A DNA stretch of 64,000 bases. It comes from Epiperipatus broadwayi (taxonomy: Eukaryota; Onychophora; Udeonychophora; Euonychophora; Peripatidae). Position numbers and translations under genes: made by a program. The stretch is taken from NCBI GenBank assembly GCA_028023455.1, contig JAQFVV010000042.1:6345922-6409921 (forward strand), given 5' to 3'. This document shows positions 20,491 to 34,430 of the stretch, one piece after another. Under the pieces are notes generated by a model that ran no database searches, was not told the DNA's origin, and worked only from the letters and a program-made list of their open reading frames with translations. The number at the start of each line of letters is the position of its first letter. Position 1 is the first letter of the stretch.

Positions 20491-22053
20491 CTGTAATAAT
20501 AAAATTATTGTTTTAAAAATATAGCATCTATTAAACATATTAATTTTATTATATGAAAAAGATCATAGAGGACACTAATTAATAAAAGAAATATATAAAA
20601 TCTTGGTGGTAAAATTGATACATTTGCAAAAAAAAAAAATGTAAATAAGTATTGTACAAGTAATATTGTATATAGTTTTTGAATGTTATTAAATAATTTC
20701 AAAGTTTCTTTGTAAATTATTGACATTTTTCACTATTTATATTCTTTGATATGCTATATAAATTTTATGTATGCAATAACATTTTGAGAAATAAATTATA
20801 CTTAATATATGCGATAAGTGGAATCATTATAGCTGTTGTAGTACATGCTTCTGATTCTAGATATCTCTTGTGGGGACCCGTCTACATCAATCTGCAAAAT
20901 GACATCATCATATGAAATTATAGTAACACATATCACATTTTTTTGTAATAGCTGAAAAGTTGAAACAATATGAAATTGTTTTAGGAGGAACGACAAGAAA
21001 AACAGATGTAATACTTCAACAGTTTACAAGCAAGTTACTTTGGGAAAAACACAAGTTTACAAATGGATTAATGGAAGTGTCAAATTCATCATACCTTTAA
21101 AAAGCATAGCAAATGAAGTCCAATGTCAAGACAATGTTGATTTTTTTTTGGGGGGGGATGCAAATAACATTGTTCAATCAGAATTCATTCATAATGATCC
21201 GCGTTTAAAACCTACAAGTTCTGGAACTTTTGCGTAGAACATAAAACAGAGTGAGGAATTTAATCTTCCCGACAATGTGAGCTTTGAGTGTGAAATAATT
21301 TTTAATTAAATTCAACATAATCCAGATTATCCATCAGCATTCAATCACTCCATGTAACTTTTTATTCTTTTGAATGAATGCCTCAATTTCTTTTGTGGAC
21401 TTAGAAGTGATAAAGAAAAAAATGACAGAGGCTTTAAAGGGCATCTTTGTAAGAGTATCTAGACTATTTTGAAAAGTGAAAAACATGTTTACACCAGTGC
21501 ATTGATTGCATTAAGAGGATAATACTTTGAAAGGGATTCAATTTGTAATACTAAAAATAAATACACAATTTCTTATTACAAAATTCTAGTTATTTTGGGG
21601 TACATGCTCATACATCTATATTACATATTAAATATTTTAATATGAAATAATTATTAATTTCATACAGACTAGATAGCATATCAATAGAAAATTTAAATGT
21701 AGTTACGTATGAGCAAAAAGAGCTCTACATAAAAATTTTATTCATTTGTCAAGTTGTCAACTTATTTTTTGTTTGTTTGTTTTTTGGCAATATTTTATAA
21801 TTAATAGTTTGGGCTAGGAAAACAATGCTCCATATTTTGTCTCCTAAACTCTTTATTTTTTTCTACTGAGATTATAAACATCAATATATTGATTGCAATA
21901 GCAGTATAATTTTAGAACTGTATTCTATACAAATGTAAATGTCCACTGACAATGTAAAAACTTTTAAAACAGACAAAAACTCTCCATACAGTGTATTGGT
22001 TGAAAACTTTTACAGATTTAAATGATGCATGATATCATTTTGATGAATAGATG

Positions 22054-22260
22054 GTCTTAAAAATTAATTTGCTTTATATTGCTTTACACATATTAATATT
22101 ATTTGCACAGTCTATATTACAGAAAAGTTATTTTTTAAAACTTGAATGTAGAATTTATGTTTGGATTTTAAACAAGATTTAAGTGATTTAAGTCTTTAAA
22201 ATTAATTTACTTTATATGGCTTTTCACATATTGATTTGCAGAGATTTTTTTTTTAACTTG
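22054..22260. repeat. Diverged direct duplication, offset about 138 bp
   Basis: GTCTTAAAAATTAATTTGCT at 22054 is echoed by GTCTTTAAAATTAATTTACT at 22192. Each is followed by TTATAT(T/G)GCTTTACACATATT or CTTTTCACATATTGATTTGC and a GCA(C)AG then T-rich stretch. It is non-coding. Confidence 0.6.
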
Positions 22261-23349
22261 AGATTTATAAACTTTTGATTCAATTCTACATAATTTGAAT
22301 TTTTAGAAATAATGCAGATTCATTGAAATTATTCTGAGATAAGCATGGGATTGAAGAATTTCTAATTAAAAAGATCCAAGAGGATGGGGAAGCATGTAAA
22401 AATATTAGCCCCATCTAAATCACTTTTCTATTCATTATTATTTTATTAATTTTTAGTTATTAAAAAATAAAACTTGATGCTTCAGTACATATTATAAAAT
22501 ATATTTTATTTAAGTAATAAATATGGAGCATATGACAAAATTGATCTATTTTTTAGACGTTAGAAGGTTTGCTTATAAATAAGTGGAAAAAAATATTTTT
22601 TTTGCTGAATTAAGTTTTCAGAAAATTCCTGAATAAGACAATTTCATTATCTTTTTTGATCATATTCAAATTTGATCTTGTGCTTTATTTAACCAAAAAG
22701 ATTATTTTTTTTTTGTTTTAAGATGATTACAATTATTTTGAAAGAAAACATGAAACCATTCCTATACTCTAAATAAAAATTTAAAAAAAGTCTGCTGAAA
22801 TTGAAGTTGTTTTCATCCACTATCAGTATTGACATGGTTTCATCTTATGTTTTGTTTGACCTAACAAAGTAATGTGTCAGCACGTAAAAAAAAAAAACCA
22901 ATGGAATAATGATAAAATTGAATACCAACAATTCACATTCCTTCTCTGAAACTACTATTAAAACTTAACCCTTTTCTTACAAATAATTTTTTTTTAAATG
23001 TTTCTATATTATGTTTGAGCTCTCTAGACTTAACTACTAAAAATTTAAATTGTTTTTATATGAAACAAATATAAACTATAAGTATACTTTCAATTTAAAA
23101 TTATAAAAAAAATTTTTTAATGAAAATACTAAAAAGATATAAAATCAAGATCTGAAAAGACAAATAATAAAAAGACAGCATTTCAAATTTTTATATACAG
23201 AGAATTTCTGCTTTATTCAGTAAAGACAATTTTTAAAAACAAATTATTATTTCATGATTAAAGATAGCAGAAGTGTCCCGATCGTAAATCATTTCTTGTT
23301 GATATAGAGATGATATAAAGATTGATAAGAAATAAATAGCTAAAGAGGA

Positions 23350-24600
23350 ATTATAAACAGGATAACTACTTAAGAAAAAAAGAAATAAGTAGAACATCAA
23401 AATGGAAATGTGTGAACTTATGAAATTAATGAAATAAGTTAAGGCTTATGAAAATTTTTTAACATATATGCAGAGGGAAAAATTATGGAAAATATTTAAT
23501 GAATTTGTAATAAACAATTTATGCAATTTTGATTGTAAATATAGTTAATTTAGAGATCAGGGTGTCTAATGTGGAACTGAATACAGGTAGAATAAAAATA
23601 AAAAAAAGACAAAGTAAGAGAAGTAGATGATATGATAGCTGAAAAGGTAATAGGTATGGAAAAATATCCAAAGCTTGGTTAATAAAAAAAATTTGATAAA
23701 AGGTATGCAAAATTTGATTATAAAAAGGAAAAAGATTATGGATTGTCAATTAATTGTAGATCAGTTACAATAACTTCCATAATTTATAGACTAATAATAT
23801 TTTAATGGACACAAATTAGAATTTTAATGAAAAAGAATTAAATTTTAGGATATATAATAGATTTTGTTCAGGACTAGGAAACAATTTATGTATTTCATTT
23901 GATAGAAATCTCTTCTAAGAAAAAGAAAACATTTTTAGATATAAAAAAAACTTGTAATAAGGTGGACAAAAAGACATCGTAAGAAGGTTTTGAAAATATG
24001 GGAAACACCAATAACCAATAAAGAATATAAAATCAATAGAACCTAAATGTAAAATTAGATTGAAACAGTAATGCCCATTACTATCTTTATTATTTTAATT
24101 CTAATAGAATAGGATGAAATATAAAGATTGCAAACAGAGATTTATATATTTGAAACAATAGAGTACATAAAATAGCTACTCTTTTTTTTGTGTGTGTGTG
24201 GATATGGCATTTTTTGTAAACAGAGTAGAACATATGCTATTATTAGAGAAGTAAGGAGAGACAAAGAAGTATGAATATTATATTGGAAAGAGTAAAACTG
24301 AAGGATAGAAGATAGGAAATGTCTGTCAGAGTGAAGATATTTATATAGTTCTTAAATGAAAAAAGGAATTATAAAAAAAAGAGCAAAAAATAGTATGGGA
24401 GTAATGAAAAAAAAAAATGTTGCAATGTATAATAAATATGTGGTACTTAGAATTAATGTGTTTTATATTACCCAAGATAATTCATAAGTTTTTAGATAGA
24501 GTACAAAAATAGATGTGCAGTTTATGAACAAATAAGACTATTCAAGATAAAAAGGGGTGGTCTTTTTTAATGAGAGAAATTTAAAGTAAATTTAAAATAT
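23350..24600 (+). mobile_element. Degraded LINE reverse transcriptase
   Basis: The plus strand shows scattered but ordered RT blocks: YKKEKDYGLS then NCRSVTITSIIYRL (about 23720-23800, family form Y+KG....NYRPI.L.S..Y+L), GFCSGLGNN..ISFDRN (about 23870-23915, family form GFR.GR.T...I..LR), and KKTFLDIKKTCNKVDKK then EGFENMGNTNN (23920-24010, family form K..+..F.DLEKAFD+V.R....E.L...G). The catalytic aspartates are replaced and each block is in a different frame or interrupted. The 76-codon minus-strand frame at 23519-23749 is its antisense shadow. The clade cannot be set from these blocks, and the limits are approximate. Confidence 0.65.
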
Positions 24601-27600
24601 ATGTAAGGCTACAATATACAAATGAAAATATATTACTAAAAATAATATTTAATTAGATTGTGGAGAGGTAATATATTAGACAAGATAAGTTTTAAAATAA
24701 TGCTGTTAATTTACTTCCACATATAGACAATAAAATTCATAATTATGAGGGAAGGGAAAAGATGATAGATAAAATGATTTGAGTAAAATACTTTAGGAAA
24801 TAAAAAATATATGAAAGGATATGTAATAATAATAAATAAATCAACAATATAATATATCTTTATATAACAGCAATAATATATATATAATAATCATAATACA
24901 AAAAAAGCTCTTTTCAGCAAATATTAATTTGTGCCCTTTTCAATGTGCTTTAACTAATTAACAACTACATAGCGACATCTACATTTTTTTATAAAATTAA
25001 CTATAATCTATTAAAACCATACAATATTTTTATTTTTCATATCTCTTATTTTATAATTATCTTAATTTGTCAATGCACCCAAAGCTGTAAGATTTGGTTT
25101 TAATAACAAAAATAGTGCTTGAGGTAGAACACATCACAAATTAAACTACTAAACAGCACATGATCACCATTCTTTATGCATACAAACTGTACTAGTCTGG
25201 GGATATTGGATGAATAGACACTAGCTAGGGATTTTATGTACAATTTTTCCTGCATCCATTGATTACTCAGGCTTGCACTGAGTGGCACTACTGTATGGAG
25301 AGTTTAGCCTTTGTGTAAACATACATATTACTTGTAAAAATATTAAACAACCTGGAAAAAATTACAAGATCATCTAATATCCTAAATTTAAACTAAAGGA
25401 TATACTTATTATTTTTATGAATAACCTCAAAAAGTGATTTGAGTTTTTGATATCGACTGATGGTAAAATAGGTAAATTATGGATGCAAGTGAAAGAAAAG
25501 ATTAAAACTTAAGTCTGAAAAAACTTTAATAAAATAATATCAAAGAATAAGAAAACTTGTTACTGAAAGTAAAACAAGCTTGGAAAAACCAAAAACTATC
25601 AGATTTATGAAATCCAAAAGACATTTCAATCATGATTAGGTTTGCAGGAAAATGCTAATTACAATTAAAGTAACAAAATATATGTAAGGAATATATAAAG
25701 AAATTGTATCACAGAAGTCATCAATAAGTAGATTTATTATAAAATCATTCTACTTTGAAGAACCCTCAATAATTGAAAATGAGACAAAATTAATCTTAAG
25801 ATCATTGAAAATAAGAAATTTTGCAAAATTTATATTTCCTATAACAAAGAAGAGTTGACAAAAATGAAATAATCATATTTAGTTTCTACTATCATATTCG
25901 AATAAGCCAAAAATTTTTAGCACAAATGTTATATTTTAAAAAATGAGATCTTTGATTCAGATGACAAAGATAAATTATAAAATACTAGGGGGCCATGGCC
26001 TCCTTGTTGCCTTCGATACCCAAACTATCACCTCTAAGAGTTCACTTTGCTCGCAGACATTTTTGACTTGTTTATGGAAAAATACTCATTTCTTTCCATA
26101 CAATATATATAGTGTGTTTTTGAAATTACAACAGTATGACATTAAAATTAGAAAAGAATGATACCAAACACATCATTTATGATTTTTTGCAAAATTTCTT
26201 AGGTAGACATGCAGTTCTAAGTTCAATTTCTGCAAGCAGATTATTCATTGCTAAAGAAAAGAAAGAATGCAATAAGTGTATTATTAATGCTTTCAAATTA
26301 TTTTTTCCATATTAAAAAAACTCTGAAAGATTCAAATATCTTAAGCTTTTACCAACTTTCAACCATGATCTAATGCATTATATGAAATCATGATACCTAC
26401 ATGAGCACTCCAAAAACCATTTAATTTAAAAGCAATTTTTAAAAAAAACTATGTAATATTTATATATTTTAAGAAAAACTCTAAAATTATTTACAAAATT
26501 AAGTTCTATTTTTCCTATATTCATAAAACGTATCTTTTTTCTTTAACATATATGTAATTGGGGTAGAGCAAGTTTATTGTTAAATAAATAATTATTAATA
26601 CTCCAACAACAGTTTGATCTTTTTAAAAATGACCAGATAGGATCAATTTTAGTCACTTAACAGATTTACATGATTTGCTATTTCTGTTTCACTTATGATT
26701 TTATATATATATCAAGATTCTTGTGAAAATGGTTCATTGTTTTTATGAGGAGTCTGTATGAACTAAAAGCTACAATTAAAACAGATTATGATAAAACATA
26801 CTATCAAAGAAGTTATCACTATATTGGTCAATATATCTTTCAATACACATTGAATATGTAATGTAAGAAATTAGTTGGAATGAAAACATAGATTTAGGAT
26901 TGGTGCAAGAATTGTAACAATCTTCTCTACATTAATATTACATTTATGATAGTAAAATTTTAGGGAAAGATAAGCAATAAAGAGAAAAGATGGAATTATA
27001 TAAAAGTATGTTTAGTTTTTAACTTCTTCAAGTTATTCTACAACAAAGAATCTAGTAATCAAAAGTTTTTTGCAGACTAACCATGATCAATGTTACAGTG
27101 AAAAGTTGGAAAAGACTTTTGGATATAGATGTATGTTGAAAACTGAATTGTTTAAATTAAGGTATTTCATGCAAGTCACTATGGATGTGAAATTTGGAAG
27201 TGAAAAAAAAAAAAAAAACCACAGAAAAAGGAATGATGGTTGTGAATTCTGATATTAGTGAAGATTTTATAAAATACCATAGACAACAAGAAAAATGGAC
27301 AAGTGGAGTGAATACGAACTCTTGCTTGAAACACAAATGATTATCTTGAAATTGTCATAGTTTTATCATATTCAGATGATTTATGCATGAAAAGGATAGT
27401 GGTGAAAAATGATAGCTATTAAAAGGTGAAATCCTTCATCATAATAATGAACATGCCTCCAGTAACTAGACAAACCAAAAAGATGATATTATTCAGAAGA
27501 AATCCTGTTCAGCAAGAGTCAGTACTAATTGATTGCACCCATTAGTACTATTTTTCTGAATGATTTTTATATGAAACATAAAATAAAAGCTCTTTCATCT

Positions 27601-28008
27601 AAGATTACATTATAACTTATCTACTCATTAGTGACACTCTTATTTTTTTTACAAAGATGTAAAAAAACTATAAAGTAAATGAATATTTACCATAATTTTA
27701 ATATTATTTTATTTTAAGTATTTTGCAAATTACATAAATGCATTTGTGCCATACATTATAAATTCTGTTGTTCTCTTGATAGAATAATGGTTGCCAACTT
27801 AAAGAGTTTAGTAAATTAAGAAAGTTGAAAAAATAATTTCCAATTATTTGAAATAGTCATAATATCCAATAACATAAAAATGTTTTTTTGGAAGTTTAGC
27901 ATTTTATATTGTTTATTTGCTTTAAAATTGGTGAAGTTATATATTAAAAATAATATATATATAAAAAAAAGTCTTTGAGATTGATTGTTATAGAATTCTT
28001 ATGCTAAC

Positions 28009-28182
28009 CTGAAGACACCTGGCTGGTGCTTTTGGTAACTAAGGCATCCAAGTTAACAAGAGAAGAATTCTCTCCAAGAAAACTTTCAGGTGTTTTTCTT
28101 TTAGCAGTTTGCTGCTGTTGAGAATTTGATAAGGTTTGTTTCATACTGGCAAAGTCAAATGGTGATTGTGATGAACTAGAAC
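28009..28182 (-). CDS. EPN: Epsin exon: RKTPESFLGENSSLVNLD segment
   Basis: Minus-strand acceptor ATTATTAG precedes 28182 and the donor is GTTAGC after 28009. Two bases complete a glycine codon, then SSSSQSPFDFASMKQTL, a glutamine run (SQQQQT), and AKRKTPESFLGENSSLVNLD followed by ALVTKSTSQVSS. KRKTPESFLG..SSLVNLD..V is the conserved block of epsins that carries the second clathrin-box-like motif (LVNLD here, LVDLD in vertebrates) just before the NPF region. The exon ends with one base of a glycine codon finished at 20490. Codon use is as AT-rich as the surroundings and there are no disruptions. Confidence 0.96.
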
Positions 28183-31100
28183 CTAATAATACAAGTTAAA
28201 AATATTTTATTATAAAGCACAAAAACTACTTAAATTTTATAAATATTATTAACAATGATCTAATAAAATAAAATTGAAAATATCAAATACATTCATTCCT
28301 TAATGATAAAAACTAGCATAAATTATACAGCAATGTCTAATAAGTCAGCAAAGCTCAAATAATTTCTTCCTAATCTTGAAGATTATATGGCAATAACCTA
28401 TAAAACTCGCTAGTATAATAGACTCACTATTAATTCCAAAATAAATATATCCAAAGACATTTTGAAAGAAAAATTGTTAATTTTTAAATCATTGCAGCAA
28501 GTTAATTATCAAAAGTATTCTAATACTTAACTAAAAATTATATAAATCTAAAATATGCAATTATGTATTGAATTTCTTCAATAGTTTAACTAATCTTCAT
28601 GAATGGGATCTGTTGTTATTGATAGGTAAATTGAGGCCTAAAGCAAGTGATGATATGTGCATTCTGTTATATAAACCTACTGTGTTTTATCAACAAAATT
28701 TACCTGTTCACATTTCAAAGATATATTTACCATGTGATTTTAGCTTATCACAAAATAATACAATAAACAATCTATTGTGCTATAACAAAACATGAATCTT
28801 AAAGGAGTTTTTGATCATATTAGCTCCAGATATTAGAAAACATTTATTTAATCTTGTAAATCTGAAAAATAGATCAGTTGCAACAAAAAATTTTGCTCAA
28901 AGGTTTCCCCTTTTTCCTGATTGCCATCAACTGTTCCTAGTTTTCAGAAAGCAGTTATTAATACTTATTTTACATGATGATGTGTAAATTACTTGAAGTA
29001 TCTCAAACATATGGATTATAGGTATTTGGTTAGAAAAATTCTTCTGCTTCTCTGATTCACTTATATCAATGAATAAATCTTCAGCATAAAAGATTTCGAC
29101 TATCCCATTATCACAACAATTCCAATAAAATTTCTGGGTATACCAATTGATATTTCTATTAAGCAAATTCATTTCACTAATAGAGATTTTTATCTAAAAT
29201 TATAATTTTCATTCATGGAGTTTAATATCAAATGTAAAATTGTTAAGGGCATTCTTGTGGGTCCAATAATACTGTACTCCATGCTCCATAGTGTTATACC
29301 TTTAATGTGAAAATAGCAAATTTCAATAAAATAAAATAATTAACGTCTTGACAACTGCATTACAAAATATTAATTACAATCAATAAATTATTATTAGCAG
29401 ATCTTAAATCTTTTAGCCAATTTGTAATGTTAAATCATCAGCAAGATATGTAATGACCCTTTAATGTTAGTTTTCCTAATATCCGATGCACTGACCTGAT
29501 AAAAATGACAAAAATTTTACCTTCTGAAATGAAACCTTTTAAATTTTAATAAATGGATTTGTTTAATTTACTTTATTTCTCATTAGTCATATATACTCAA
29601 GTAAAGATATGGTATTTTTAGAAATTGTAAAACAAATTTTTAGAAAACGTATGGGTTCATCAGTTACATATACCTTGATAAATCTTGTGATCTAATTGAG
29701 TTCACATAAATTTTCTATATAGATTCTTTTTGTTACCTCAGTAACATAAGCTCTGATTTGTTCCATAATCATTTGCACCAGATTACTATATCACTCCTTC
29801 TTAATAAGAGATCCACAGCCCCATTTTCAAACTATGTACATTTCATCATTACATTAAATTGATGAACCAAAGATCATAACAATTGGCATAATGGTGCAAT
29901 ATATTGATTATAAGTAAATGTAGTCTCATAATTAAAAAATTTTCATAATTAATTATTAGAATAAAGTGTTGAATCTAGAACTACCAAAGAAATATTGGAA
30001 AATCTCTACATTACATAATTTAAAACATTTTTCATTAATTATGGCTCACAAAGAAAATGAATGAAAAAAATAGTTTTATTTTTCAATTTGGAACAACATT
30101 GAGTATATGATCTAAAAATCATTTTTTAAAAATATACATGTTTATGATATGTGTATTTCACAAAAAAAAAAAAAATTGTCATTCAGTATTATAAATAACA
30201 TAGAATCAAAGTTGTGAGTTGACATAAATTAAACTAATAATTGGCTATCTATATATACTGAACAATGATAGATATGTGTAAGAGATTGTGATTTAGGCCA
30301 ACTGACAGTGCTGGTTCAGCACGAAATGTGCATCTAGAGGATGATACATCTTTTTCACATGTCTTTAGTCATATGCTTATCATTACACCACTCCCTCAAG
30401 GTGTTAAAAATGAAAACCAGTTCCTACCTAGCATTTGTGAAAATTACACTACAGAAATATTGTTCATTAAATAGAGACAATAAAAACTGATTGCTTTTTT
30501 ATCACAGCCTATAATAAGCAACATCTAATCTAAGAATGTCAGTATAAATGATTTCTTTTCATATGTCAAAGATCCACATTAGTAGCCCAGGAAATTAAAC
30601 TACCTCTGATAATTTCTTTTATATCTTCATCACTTTCTACTTTTTAAAATGATCCAGAAATATCTATCACTGAGTTATTAAAAAATCCATTTCTTTTTTG
30701 ACATTTCAATCATTATATGTTTTTTATGAAAGTGATACAATATTATATAAATATGAAAGTCACGCTCTTAAAAAAAAAAAACCCATTAACGTTTTCAAAA
30801 ATGTCAACTTGTAAAGAAATTCCACTTTACAGTGCTACACATATTTTTAAAAAAATTGACATAGAAAAAACATTTTTGAGAAAAAAAAAAAAGAGTATAT
30901 AAATCAGATATATATGTATATCTTCTGTTTAAATATTACATTTTAACTACCTCGTTTTTCTTTTTATAAGTTTCTTTTAGACTATAGATGTTCAAAAGTT
31001 CACATTATATCATAAAAAAGAAGTGTATATAAGAAATATATATATTTTTCTTAACAAAAGTGTTATTTCTATTAATTTTTAGGGGGAGGAATATATATGT

Positions 31101-31960
31101 AACATTAGAAAGTGGAGTTTTGAAAATTTGACATAATGGTTGAGAATGTTTTTCTTAAATATTTGTCTTTTATACATATATAAATTTCGTAATTCATTGA
31201 TAAAGACTATTATTAAAAAGTTGAAATATCAGGAAATAAAAAATGGGATACTGTCCTATTAGATCATGTCAGCCGCTTGATAGCGTTGTTGCTATGCAAA
31301 AACATTAAATATAACGTTACCGGGCCCATCCCATTATTTGTGGAAGAATAATAATCATAGGGGTCAACATAATTCATTTATTTTCTTAATAAATTTAGTG
31401 GAACAATTTTACATAAACATACGTTATTGCAAATATTCCTATTATAGTAGAATTCCCCATATATGCCAACGCTGGCTGGCAAAACCATCACCCCCCCCTC
31501 CCCGCAAACTTTACAAAGTCTACTATCATTGCTTGAGAGATAACTAGCTACACTGTGATGGGGAAAAAATGCTGATAATCCTTTAATTACTGAACTGTCT
31601 TTTACTTTTTTGGGTCATTTTTGAAAAGGAAAAATAATTATTTATTGATTGATTTATTACAATAGCTATCTTTGAAAGAATATGTGTTTGGATATTAATG
31701 GCACACCTATTAAGAACGATTAATAATTTCCTACTCGATTGTTTTTTTTTTTTTTTAAGATTAATAGATGGATTCTTTGGACAATTTCTTTTGGTCTCTG
31801 GATAGAACTATGAGAAATTTCAGTTATACATTTTATTCCAAAGGCTTAATGTAATTCATTGATTTCCTTAATCAATTCCTGTAATTTAGTCAAGAACAAT
31901 TTTACGCTACAAAAAATTTAAAAAGCTTTAACTATAAGTGGCCAAAGTTTCATCTTAGTG

Positions 31961-32008
31961 CTGCAATGTAAGGCAGATGGTATGCCTTTTCATATCCGCA
32001 AGAATTAA
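31961..32008 (+). pseudogene. Merlin transposase zinc-ribbon fragment
   Basis: This frame reads LQCKADGMPFHIRKN and then stops. The segment at 63377-63424 reads LQCRKDGMPFHIRDV and then stops, at the expected distance upstream of a Merlin DDE core. Both resemble the C+K.(G)C....SIRKG part of the Merlin/ISXO2 N-terminus with the second cysteine lost. The assignment leans on that shared context. Confidence 0.45.
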
Positions 32009-33478
32009 AACTTTATCAATTGACATACCTTTGTAGTGATGAGCTACAACCTGCGACACCATCTAGTTATTAAGACATTCTACCAATTGGAACCTCATAA
32101 CATATTTGCTTAACCAATAAATTACCAAGCAAATTGTCATATTAACATTTTTTTTCCTTTCCAACATATACATGTGTATAAACATCTTTTTATTTCTAAA
32201 GAAGTAATAAAATCCATTAAATTACTAGGGAGAAACAGATAGGTATATTAACACTGGAATAAAACGTATTATATGTTAATAATTGGGGATGACTACATAA
32301 AAAACTTACACATAAACTTAAAGAAAAATAAATAAAAACAATGACTGAATTAAAATCTAAACACATAGCAACCATTTATAGAAATGAAATTTAAAATATT
32401 TATAAATTTTTTTTATTTATTTATAATCCCATTTATTTATATTACATCAGTTAAACAATAGGAAATGTCAAGGTTAAAATGTTTAAAAAAACTTCACAGA
32501 CCTACAATGCAGTATTAATTGTTATAATTGTCTTCTGCATTCTAAGATAGAACTTTTTTTTTCCTGCTTAAAAATAAATTTGAATACAAAATGGATGTGA
32601 ATGTTCGAATTTAAATATATAAATATTTTTCAAAATATTACTCAAAATGATCAAAAGCTGAAATTTTAAAGCAATCGGTTGAAGTGAAAGAAATAATTTG
32701 AAAGTAAGAAGATTTAAATTATTTGCTGATTAGACAAATTTTAGCTAAATTTATGTGTTGCAGTAATATTCAATAATTAATTGTTTTGATATATAATAAT
32801 ATCATCATTGAAATCTTGAGAAGCAAATGAATCAATAAATATATATTATTTTTATATCATGATTGCTTGCTGAAAAGTTTGTACCATGGGGTAATAATAC
32901 GTCATCAATAAAGCCATGAAAGGTTAAAGATTTTACCTGCCCATTTAGGAGAAACTTAAAAACCATCTTTGCTTTAAATAAAATGCCTAATCCAAGACAG
33001 GATAATTGAAGAACACTATTATTTCTTGACTCAGACAAGAAATTGCTATTCGTCGTGGGAATAGAACTTCATCTCCATTCCTAGGAATTTATTTAGCAAA
33101 TGAACAATTTCTAGCAGACTCATCGAACTTCAATTAACATAATGGGATAAGAATTGTAATTTTTGTTTTATTATTTTGTCTATTGTAAATTTTATGTAGT
33201 ATTTTCATTTTCTACAAATGGAAGCTAATGTGTATAATTTTGGAGAAACTGTATGAGAGTAATAAGGGGAGGGGGGATTAGATTTATATATATATTTTAT
33301 CATCTTTAATTGTATAAAGAATAAAAAAATTACTAGTTTTGACCTTCCCATCTGACTGACTTTTGACAACATATAGGAAATTGAAAGGTAAGACATTTTA
33401 ATATCTTACAGTAAGCAAAACACAATGATAGAGTTTTATTTCTTTATTATTAATTAAGCTTATTTTTATATTGCTTTT

Positions 33479-33509
33479 ATAAATCAATGATTTATAATCA
33501 TTGATTTAT
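33479..33509. repeat. Perfect 14-bp-arm palindrome
   Basis: ATAAATCAATGATT, a 3-base loop TAT, and its exact reverse complement. It lies inside the 3.65-kb element. Function unknown. Confidence 0.7.
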
Positions 33510-34239
33510 CTAGACAACAAAGATATATTTTTTTTGTTGTTATGCTTGTATACATATTTTAAATTAGCCAGCTAAAATCGAAATCACATATACATATTAT
33601 AATTTTACATATTCGTTGTTGTAAATAATTAATCAAGTACATGAACTTCTACCATTGGGTTTAGAGCAAGGGTTTTATTTTTATTAATATTGTAGATATC
33701 GATGTGGTAGAGATTCCTTCTTGACAAAATAAATTACATGTATCAGATTTAATTGTTATTCATACTTTATATTTTTTGTTAGTCAATAAATGTTTATATA
33801 ACTCGTTATTTTAATTTGGTCTCTAACTCATCATTATTTCAATATCCACTATCAGCTTTATAGTTCATTATTCACATACCCGTTATAAACATTATCATCT
33901 TATTTAGTTTTACACCTATTAATATTATTAATATGATAGAGGAAATACATATACATATTTAAGTCATTTATTATAACTTTTAATACATATATACTTATAC
34001 TGCACATACATATTTTTTATATATCTTATGCTTAATTGATTTTTGGTAATTAATTATCACCTATATAGAGGTGCAATAACTACTATTAGTGTGATCTCCT
34101 TCCCTGATAAGAGAGCTCAAGCAATTACTCCCTGAGTTTGAATACTGTGGTATAATGTGGCTAGAAAGGGGTGAGAATTGGATGAACTGACCCAAATTGT
34201 ATCTAAGTTAATAAAAATAGGTAGAGCTAGTCTATTGGA

Positions 34240-34430
34240 AGTAGGTACAATCATAGGTTGTGTATTTCATTGCGTAATCACTTGTATCCTATCTGAAGAC
34301 CCAAAGTCCGACCATAGTAAGGTGCACCCCCCCTAGCTCTTGTGGAATCAACCAGCCCATTACACCTTATTGCAAAGATTCTATTAGGAGTACAATTAAT
34401 TTCCCGTGTATGCCAGCTTCTGTGGACGGC
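34240..34430 (+). repeat. Dispersed repeat, copy inside the 3.65-kb element
   Basis: It shares GAAGACCCAAAGTCCGACCA with GAAGACTCAAAGTCCGACTA at 45161-45185, plus weaker flanking matches. Its right part (TTATTGCAAAGATTC, then TTTCCCGTGTATGCCA) is echoed at 31422-31465 (TTATTGCAAATATTC, then TTCCCCATATATGCCA). Confidence 0.55.

Larger units (their letters stand above)
20491..28008 (-). other. Epsin intron (7.5 kb)
   Basis: Minus-strand donor GTTAGC (complement of 28003-28008) to acceptor TTACAG (20491-20496). It holds a diverged duplication at 22054-22260 and a LINE reverse-transcriptase remnant at 23350-24600. The rest is AT-rich and featureless to me, including 25000-27900. Confidence 0.8.

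Noticed and set aside
33479-33509. Perfect palindrome considered as a terminator or RNA gene
   Set aside because: AT-only stem of a kind common by chance in such DNA, in the interior of a transposon, with no flanking gene to serve.
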